A stretch of DNA of 39,871 nt from an uncultured Bacteroidales bacterium. Lineage in GTDB: Bacteria > Bacteroidota > Bacteroidia > Bacteroidales > Muribaculaceae. The stretch lies in the NCBI GenBank assembly GCA_902787185.1, contig CADAFP010000017.1, positions 1 to 39,871 of the forward strand. Direction: 5' to 3'. The translations under genes were made by a program, and so were the position numbers. The notes under the pieces were generated by a model, which saw nothing but the letters and a program-made list of their open reading frames with translations, made no database searches and was not told where the DNA came from. Shown piece after piece: positions 34,235 to 39,871 of the stretch (its first letter is position 1; each line of letters opens with the position of its first letter).

Positions 34235-36322
34235 TCACTTCTTTCTCTTTCTTCCTGCTTGCTTGAATAAGGCTTTGCGTAATCGGTCAGCAATTTCTTG
34301 TTCATCATCGGCTAAATCATCCAAGCCGACTTTCTCATAGATGTCATGTAACCGGTCATGTGGTTCGGGACGTTTTTTGTCGGCTTTGGCTGCTCTCTTG
34401 TACATCTTTATGGCAGCGGGGATGACGCGCATCTTCTGCATCAGTTCAGCCATCGTCAACAGTGCCAGATAATTCTGCTTATCCAGTTCTAGGGCATTTT
34501 TCAGTTCCTGTACAGCACTTTCAAGCTGATCGAGTGTCATCATCAAGCGAGCTTTTCCAATCATGGCCTCGATACAATCCGGCATAATCCGTAACGCTTT
34601 GTTGTAATTGGCCAGCGCAGAACGGATAGCGACATCGTCAAGACGATTGCCGTAGGGGGCACTACCCTCTCCCACTACCCCACCCTCATCAAGGGCCAGA
34701 GCCTGGTCACCCATCATGGCATATTCCAGTGCCAAACTCTGAAGGGTTTTCTTCTGACTGTTAATGACTTCTTGTAATCGCGCTATAGTTTTGAGTTGTT
34801 TCTTGAAGATATTTAATTTTTTGGAAATCAGTCTCTTTACCGCAGGATTTTGAAGCTCATCTTTAATTTTCATCGCCTCGGCAAAGTAGTTGACACAGTC
34901 CTCATACTCTCGCTGATCAAAAGCATGAACGGCACGCCGATAGAGCTGATTGGCGCGCTCCTGTTCCATGGCCTCGTTGATGAGTTGACGGTTGTTAAAC
35001 TGGCGACTGAACTCCACAACAGCCATATTGACGATGATATCCCGCTCACTGAGCGGTTTGAGCAGTGTGATGCCCTCAATCGAGGTGCAGCGCGACAGGG
35101 CCACGTAGGTTTGGCCGCCCGTGAACGCACCGCCCGCAAAATCAATCACCACGTGGTTGAATGTGAGTCCTTGGCTCTTGTGCACGGTGAGGGCCCAGGC
35201 GGGTTTGATGGGAATCTGGGCGAATGTGCCCAGGACCTTCTCCTCGACTTTTTTCTCCTTTTCGTTGTAGGTGTACTGCATATTTTCCCAAATTTCCCGT
35301 TCCACAGGCACCTTACTGCCATCCTCAAGGGCGACAAATACCGATGAATCAGTCAGTCGCGTCACCTTGCCAATGGTTCCGTTACACCATCGGCCATCCT
35401 TGTCATTACGGATAAAGATGACCTGAGCACCCTCTTTCAAGGCCAAGCGGAATGCCGTCGGGAGGCTGTTCTCGGGAAAATCGCCCTCAATAGCGCCCTC
35501 ATAGATGTGTTCAGGCGTCTTGAGCGCACGCATGTGCTCGTCATTGATCGAGTCAACGGTGTCGCGCCGTGTGGCGAGGGTGATGGCAAACTCATCATTC
35601 ACTTCCTGGTAATCAGGATTGCAACGATGATTCAGACGTGCCATGTCGGCAGGTGTCGCGCGATTGACTCGCACACGGTCAAGCAGGGCGATAAAGTCAT
35701 TGTCACTCTGCCGATAAATCTTGCGTAACTCAATGGGCACCAGATTAATCTGTTCAAACGCACGCGCATTGAAAAAGAAGAAATTCTTGTAATATCGGCG
35801 CAGGATGTCACGGGTGTCATGCGTCACGACAGGTTCCAGCTGGAAAATATCGCCCACCAGCAACAGCTGCTTGCCACCAAAGGGTTCCCGCATGTTTCCC
35901 GAATATACCTTCAACACACGGTCCACAAAGTCGATGATGTCGGCACGTACCATCGAAATCTCGTCGATGATGATGAGTTCCAGCTGCTGAATGAGTTTCA
36001 CCTTCTCCTTGGTGTATCGCAGCATCTTGCGCATCCTCGCCGGATTGGCATAGTCCGGATCATCGGGAACCATCGGTTTAAAGGGAATCTTGAAGAAAGA
36101 ATGCATCGTCTGGCCACCGACGTTGACGGCAGCGATGCCCGTGGGAGCCAGCACGATGGTTTTCTTGCGTATGGTCTCGCGAATGTATTTCAGGAAAGTG
36201 CTTTTGCCGGTTCCTGCCTTACCGGTGAGGAACACTGAGCGGTGGGTATGTTGCAACACATCCCATGCGTCCTGAAACTCAGGATTGTTGAGGTCGATAT
36301 TTTGCAGTTCTTCGCTTGCCAC
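34235..36322 (-). CDS. PIF1-like/RecD-like DNA helicase with TPR tail
   Basis: 695 residues. The helicase core (1-430) has motif I GKAGTGKST (34-42), motif II IIIDEISMV, and the C-terminal UvrD_C_2-like TVHKSQGLTFNHVVIDF with YVALSRC. The remaining part (about 440-690) is helical with tetratricopeptide-like repeats (for example ALANYNKALRIMPDCIEAMIGKARL) and a lysine-rich end KQAGRKRKK. SF1B helicases unwind DNA 5' to 3'; the TPR part probably binds a partner. The start is a GTG preceded by a full Shine-Dalgarno site. It follows lepA by 27 nt, so co-transcription is likely. A strongly similar architecture occurs in other Bacteroidetes, from memory. Confidence 0.88.
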   Translation of the reverse strand: MASEELQNIDLNNPEFQDAWDVLQHTHRSVFLTGKAGTGKSTFLKYIRETIRKKTIVLAPTGIAAVNVGGQTMHSFFKIPFKPMVPDDPDYANPARMRKMLRYTKEKVKLIQQLELIIIDEISMVRADIIDFVDRVLKVYSGNMREPFGGKQLLLVGDIFQLEPVVTHDTRDILRRYYKNFFFFNARAFEQINLVPIELRKIYRQSDNDFIALLDRVRVNRATPADMARLNHRCNPDYQEVNDEFAITLATRRDTVDSINDEHMRALKTPEHIYEGAIEGDFPENSLPTAFRLALKEGAQVIFIRNDKDGRWCNGTIGKVTRLTDSSVFVALEDGSKVPVEREIWENMQYTYNEKEKKVEEKVLGTFAQIPIKPAWALTVHKSQGLTFNHVVIDFAGGAFTGGQTYVALSRCTSIEGITLLKPLSERDIIVNMAVVEFSRQFNNRQLINEAMEQERANQLYRRAVHAFDQREYEDCVNYFAEAMKIKDELQNPAVKRLISKKLNIFKKQLKTIARLQEVINSQKKTLQSLALEYAMMGDQALALDEGGVVGEGSAPYGNRLDDVAIRSALANYNKALRIMPDCIEAMIGKARLMMTLDQLESAVQELKNALELDKQNYLALLTMAELMQKMRVIPAAIKMYKRAAKADKKRPEPHDRLHDIYEKVGLDDLADDEQEIADRLRKALFKQAGRKRKK

Positions 36323-36328
36323 TACCCT

Positions 36329-36336
36329 ACCTCCTT
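36329..36336 (-). promoter_or_regulatory. Canonical Shine-Dalgarno site of the helicase gene
   Basis: Minus strand AAGGAGGT, 6 nt before the GTG start at 36322. It decides the start codon and stands out, because other genes of the window lack such sites. Confidence 0.75.
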
Positions 36337-36349
36337 CATATTTTTCAAG

Positions 36350-38137
36350 TTAGTCGAGCTTGAGTACAGCGAGGAAAGCCTTTTGTGGCACTTGCACGGT
36401 ACCGATCTGCTTCATGCGCTTCTTGCCCGCCTTCTGTTTCTCGAGCAGTTTGCGCTTGCGGCTGACGTCACCACCATAACACTTGGCGGTCACATCTTTG
36501 CGCACCTGTTTCACCGTCTCACGGGCAACAATCTTGGCACCGATGGCGGCCTGGATGGCGATATCATACTGCTGGCGGGGAATCAGTTCCTTGAGCTTCT
36601 CGCACATGCGGCGTCCAAGCGTCACGGCATTGTCCACATGCGTCAAGGTGCTCAGGGCATCGACGGGTTGTCCGTTGAGCAGAATATCCAGTTTAATCAG
36701 TTTAGAGTCACGATAACCGTTGATGTAATAGTCAAACGAGGCATACCCCTTACTGATACTCTTGAGCTTGTCATAGAAGTCGATCACGATTTCGCCCAAC
36801 GGAATGTCAAAGGTGAGTTCCATTCTGTTGCCCGAAATGTATTCCTGCTTGGCAAGTTCACCACGCTTTGACAAGCACAGGGTGATGATGGGGCCCATGA
36901 ATTCACTCTGTGTGATAATCGAGGCACGGATGTAAGGCTCCTCAATCTTCTCGATGACTGCGATGTCAGGCAATCCAGCCGGATTGTGCACTTCGGTCAT
37001 GCCACCCTTCTTGTCATAGACCTTATAGGATACGTTGGGGACGGTGGTAATCACCTCCATATTGAACTCGCGGCTCAGACGCTCCTGAACAATCTCCATG
37101 TGCAGCAAGCCCAGGAAACCGCATCGGAAACCAAAGCCCAGTGCTACCGACGACTCGGGAGTGAACGTCAAGGCAGCGTCGTTCAGCTGCAACTTCTCCA
37201 ACGAAGCGCGCAGATTCTCAAAATCCTCGGGATCGATGGGATAAACGCCCGCAAACACCATCGGTTTCACTTCCTGGAAACCCTCGATAGCCTTTTCGCA
37301 AGGGCGTTGCACATGAGTGATGGTATCACCCACACGCACCTCGGTCGAATTCTTGATGCCCGAGATGATATAGCCCACATTGCCTGTTGACAGGCGGTCG
37401 CAGGGCTGCTGACGCAACTTGAGAACGCCCAACTCATCAACATTATATTCCTTTTGGGTATTGACAAACTTCACGAAGTCACCCTTGGCAATTGAGCCGT
37501 TCAATATCTTGAAATAGACGATGATGCCCCTGAAGGAGTTGAACACAGAGTCAAAAATCAAAGCTTGCAACGGAGCCTCAGGATCACCCTCGGGCGCAGG
37601 GATGCGGTCAACGATGGCATCGAGGATGGCGGGAACGCCTTCACCGGTGCGCGCACTACAACGGATGATGTCACTGGGGTCACAACCCAGCAACTCGACA
37701 ATCTCATCCTCCACCTCGTCGGGGTGTGCGCTGTCCATGTCAATCTTGTTGATAACGGGAATGATTTCCAATCCGTTGTCAATCGCCATATACAGGTTGG
37801 AGATGGTCTGTGCCTGCACGCCCTGGGTGGCGTCCACCACCAGCAAAGCGCCCTCGCACGCCGCAATCGAGCGCGACACCTCGTAGGAGAAGTCCACGTG
37901 TCCCGGGGTGTCAATCAGGTTGAGCGTGTATTTGTTGCCGTCCTTCATGTAGTCCATCTGGATGGCATGGCTCTTGATGGTGATGCCACGCTCACGTTCC
38001 AGGTCCATGTCATCAAGCACCTGGGCCTGCATGTCCTTGCCTGCCACCGTGTTGGTGACCTCGAGCAGTCGGTCGGCGAGCGTGCTTTTGCCGTGGTCGA
38101 TATGGGCCACGATGCAGAAGTTACGTATTGTCTTCAT
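36350..38137 (-). CDS. lepA: Elongation factor 4 (LepA)
   Basis: A 595-residue translational GTPase acting on ribosomes, in the usual length range. G1 is AHIDHGKST (11-19), G3 DTPGHVDF, G4 NKID, and the effector region RERGITIKS is intact. The LepA-specific C-terminal domain includes the PKQxF-like end [15 protein letters not shown]. Start: ATG at 38137. A TAAATTTG box lies 32 nt upstream. The helicase gene follows 27 nt downstream. Nothing unusual is seen. Confidence 0.97.
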   Translation of the reverse strand: MKTIRNFCIVAHIDHGKSTLADRLLEVTNTVAGKDMQAQVLDDMDLERERGITIKSHAIQMDYMKDGNKYTLNLIDTPGHVDFSYEVSRSIAACEGALLVVDATQGVQAQTISNLYMAIDNGLEIIPVINKIDMDSAHPDEVEDEIVELLGCDPSDIIRCSARTGEGVPAILDAIVDRIPAPEGDPEAPLQALIFDSVFNSFRGIIVYFKILNGSIAKGDFVKFVNTQKEYNVDELGVLKLRQQPCDRLSTGNVGYIISGIKNSTEVRVGDTITHVQRPCEKAIEGFQEVKPMVFAGVYPIDPEDFENLRASLEKLQLNDAALTFTPESSVALGFGFRCGFLGLLHMEIVQERLSREFNMEVITTVPNVSYKVYDKKGGMTEVHNPAGLPDIAVIEKIEEPYIRASIITQSEFMGPIITLCLSKRGELAKQEYISGNRMELTFDIPLGEIVIDFYDKLKSISKGYASFDYYINGYRDSKLIKLDILLNGQPVDALSTLTHVDNAVTLGRRMCEKLKELIPRQQYDIAIQAAIGAKIVARETVKQVRKDVTAKCYGGDVSRKRKLLEKQKAGKKRMKQIGTVQVPQKAFLAVLKLD

Positions 38138-38169
38138 TCGTCGTTAGATGTCTTTTCTGTTCTGAAGTG

Positions 38170-38177
38170 CAAATTTA
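38170..38177 (-). promoter_or_regulatory. Candidate -7 box of lepA-helicase unit
   Basis: Minus strand TAAATTTG, exact match to TAnnTTTG. No clear -33 TTTG. Confidence 0.4.
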
Positions 38178-38231
38178 CTACTTTTTTTCCACACCACAGG
38201 GGAGTGAAAACCAAAAACTGAAAACAGACAA

Positions 38232-38268
38232 CAAAAAATCCGTGTGAAGCAACTGCTCACACGGATTC
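38232..38268 (-). terminator. Intrinsic terminator after dnaK
   Basis: A perfect stem (ATCCGTGTGA at 38238-38247 with TCACACGGAT at 38257-38266; loop 9 nt) followed on the minus strand by TTTTTTGTTG, 25 nt after the dnaK stop. Confidence 0.88.
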
Positions 38269-38290
38269 TTTCTACTGTCACTTATGAAAA

Positions 38291-38872
38291 TTACTTTACT
38301 TCCTCATAGGTGGTGTCCTCGACGTTATCGCCGCCCTGGTTGGGAGCGCCACCACCAGGATTACCCTGGAAGCCGCCCATGTTGTTGGGGTCAAAGCCTG
38401 CGCCGGGCTGGCCTTGTGCGCCACCTGCCTGCTGATACATCTTCTCGAACAGGGAGTTCAACTCGGCAGATGCGGTGTCGATAGCAGCAAGGTCTTGGCT
38501 CTTGTGGGCATCCTTGAGCTTGCCCAGAGCACCCTCAATCTGGCTCTTGATGTCGGCGGGCAACTTGTCGCCACTCTCCTTGAGCACCTTCTCGGTTTGG
38601 AAGATGAGGGCGTCGGCGCCGTTGATCTTGTCGATGCGCTCCTTCTCGGCGGCATCGGCGGCGGCGTTAGCCTCGGCCTCGTCCTTCATGCGCTGGATTT
38701 CGGCGTCGCTCAAACCGCTCGAAGCCTCGATGCGGATGCTCTGTTCCTTGCCGGTGGCCTTGTCCTTAGCGCTCACGTTCATGATACCGTTGGCATCGAC
38801 CTCAAAGGTCACCTCAATCTGAGGAATGCCACGGGGAGCGGGAGCGATGCCATCGAGGTGGAAGCGGCCCAG
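38291..38872 (-). CDS. dnaK: DnaK C-terminal part (frame after the deletion)
   Basis: The frame opens near 38872 with [23 protein letters not shown], continuing the substrate-binding domain of Hsp70, then the helical lid and a Gly/Gln/Pro-rich tail ending [10 protein letters not shown]. It is in a different frame from the upstream part, and an apparent 46-nt deletion separates them. A GTG start at 38812 has no meaning for a chaperone fragment. Together the two parts make a standard DnaK; alone this piece would not bind nucleotide. Confidence 0.85.
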   Translation of the reverse strand: MGRFHLDGIAPAPRGIPQIEVTFEVDANGIMNVSAKDKATGKEQSIRIEASSGLSDAEIQRMKDEAEANAAADAAEKERIDKINGADALIFQTEKVLKESGDKLPADIKSQIEGALGKLKDAHKSQDLAAIDTASAELNSLFEKMYQQAGGAQGQPGAGFDPNNMGGFQGNPGGGAPNQGGDNVEDTTYEEVK

Positions 38873-39871
38873 CTCTCAACCTCGGGCTGGTTGTCGGCAG
38901 CGGTCGAGAAGACCTGACTGCGACGGGCGGGGATAGTGGTGTTGGCCTCGATGAGCTTGGTCATCACGCCACCCAGCGTCTCAATACCCACACTCAGGGG
39001 CACCACGTCGAGCAGCAGCACGTCCTTGACGTCGCCGGTGAGCACACCGCCCTGGATGGCGGCACCCACAGCCACTACTTCGTCGGGGTTAACACCCTTG
39101 GACGGAGCTTTGCCGAAGAACTTCTCGACAATCTGCTGAACGGCGGGGATACGGGTCGAACCGCCCACGAGGATGACCTCGTTGATGTCGCTAGTGCTCA
39201 GACCGGCATCGGCAAGTGCCTTGCGGCAGGGCTCGATGGTGCTCTGAATCAGGTCATCGCACAGCTGCTCAAACTTGGCACGCGTCAAGGTCTTCACCAG
39301 GTGCTTGGGCATACCGTCAAGCTGGGTGATATAAGGCAGGTTAATCTCGGTGCTGGTCGAGCTGGAGAGCTCAATCTTGGCCTTCTCGGCAGCCTCCTTG
39401 AGGCGCTGCAGAGCCATTGGATCCTTACGCAGGTCCATGTTGTTCTCCTGCTGGAACTCGTCGGCAAGCCAAGTGATGATGCGCTGGTCGAAGTCGTCAC
39501 CGCCCAGGTGGGTATCACCGTTGGTGGCCTTTACCTCAAACACGCCGTCACCCAATTCCAGGATAGAGATATCAAAAGTACCGCCACCCAAGTCAAACAC
39601 GGCAATCTTCTTATCGCTGTTGTCCTTGTCCAGACCGTAAGCCAGAGCGGCTGCGGTAGGCTCGTTGACAATACGCTGCACCTTCAGTCCGGCAACCTCA
39701 CCGGCTTCCTTGGTGGCCTTACGCTGAGCGTCGTTGAAGTAGGCAGGCACGGTGATGACAGCCTCGTCAACAGTGGTGCCCAGGTAATCCTCGGCAGTCT
39801 TCTTCATCTTCTGAAGAATCATGGCCGAAATCTCTTGCGGGGTGTACTGGCGGCCGGCAATCTCAACGCGG
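38809..39871 (-). CDS. dnaK: DnaK N-terminal and middle part (5' end outside window, frameshifted at its end)
   Basis: Hsp70 chaperone: an ATP-driven folding factor of the cytosol. The frame is open from the right edge ([19 protein letters not shown]). It contains [27 protein letters not shown] and [14 protein letters not shown] of the ATPase domain, then [12 protein letters not shown], and the start of the substrate-binding domain ([14 protein letters not shown]). After NQPEVE the frame changes to [17 protein letters not shown] and ends at 38809. The expected 15 or so residues with the VLQGE-type strand are missing. Until that point it is fully normal. The damage may be a genuine mutation or an assembly fault. 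Confidence 0.9.
   Translation of the reverse strand, partial: RVEIAGRQYTPQEISAMILQKMKKTAEDYLGTTVDEAVITVPAYFNDAQRKATKEAGEVAGLKVQRIVNEPTAAALAYGLDKDNSDKKIAVFDLGGGTFDISILELGDGVFEVKATNGDTHLGGDDFDQRIITWLADEFQQENNMDLRKDPMALQRLKEAAEKAKIELSSSTSTEINLPYITQLDGMPKHLVKTLTRAKFEQLCDDLIQSTIEPCRKALADAGLSTSDINEVILVGGSTRIPAVQQIVEKFFGKAPSKGVNPDEVVAVGAAIQGGVLTGDVKDVLLLDVVPLSVGIETLGGVMTKLIEANTTIPARRSQVFSTAADNQPEVESWAASTSMASLPLPVAFLRLR

Noticed and set aside
38291-38812. Separate small gene starting at GTG 38812
   Set aside because: The sequence is the DnaK substrate-binding and lid region; it continues the neighbouring frame after a deletion.
1-39871. tRNA, rRNA, insertion sequences, integrase or phage genes
   Set aside because: I looked for T-loop words, transposase motifs and terminal inverted repeats and saw none.

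Overview
The window reads as chromosomal DNA of a Bacteroidales bacterium, gut-type (Muribaculaceae or Prevotellaceae would fit; I cannot decide from one window). The basis is: promoters of the Bacteroidetes type (TTTG, 19-20 nt, TAnnTTTG) with few Shine-Dalgarno sites; exported proteins whose mature end starts with Gln; a BspA-type LRR protein with a dockerin-like tail; bacterial M49 dipeptidyl peptidase and tricorn-type peptidase; and the methylmalonyl-CoA epimerase/decarboxylase pair of propionate fermentation. Most genes lie on the minus strand.

Layout. 1-650: mmdA (5' end only) and mce. 650-900: tandem repeats with a promoter edge. 0.9-5.7 kb: exported transglutaminase-like protein and DPP III peptidase. 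5.8-10.1 kb: small lipoprotein, then rlmI, rseP and dxr (transcribed dxr to rlmI). 10.3-12.6 kb: a PatB/MalY-type aminotransferase and, on the plus strand, dapF, with a second repeat array between them. 12.6-14.9 kb: two tandem paralogous sugar-transfer-associated ATP-grasp proteins. 15.0-20.4 kb: tricorn-type peptidase and a six-hairpin glycosidase-like lipoprotein, headed by a third repeat array. 21.1-24.7 kb: flavodiiron protein plus NfnA/NfnB-like electron-bifurcating transhydrogenase. 24.7-28.3 kb: an AT-richer plus-strand island with a candidate structured RNA of about 300 nt and four small exported proteins of unknown role. 28.4-29.7 kb: LRR/dockerin-like surface protein. 29.8-33.5 kb: heterodimeric ABC exporter. 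33.5-34.2 kb: empty AT-rich spacer. 34.2-38.1 kb: PIF1-like helicase with TPR tail and lepA. 38.3 kb to the end: dnaK, broken by an apparent 46-nt deletion.

Most noteworthy: (1) a dispersed tandem-repeat family at three loci, always oriented so that one end forms a Bacteroidetes promoter reading into the neighbouring gene (mce, dapF, glycosidase lipoprotein); (2) the exported-protein island, in which two otherwise diverged paralogues share an exactly identical 52-bp block encoding the first residues of the mature protein; (3) the promoter-and-terminator-bounded RNA candidate just before that island; (4) short word repeats placed directly after stop codons in several intra-operon spacers. The remaining genes are mostly ordinary core functions. 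All calls are made by eye from the sequence; no database search was run.
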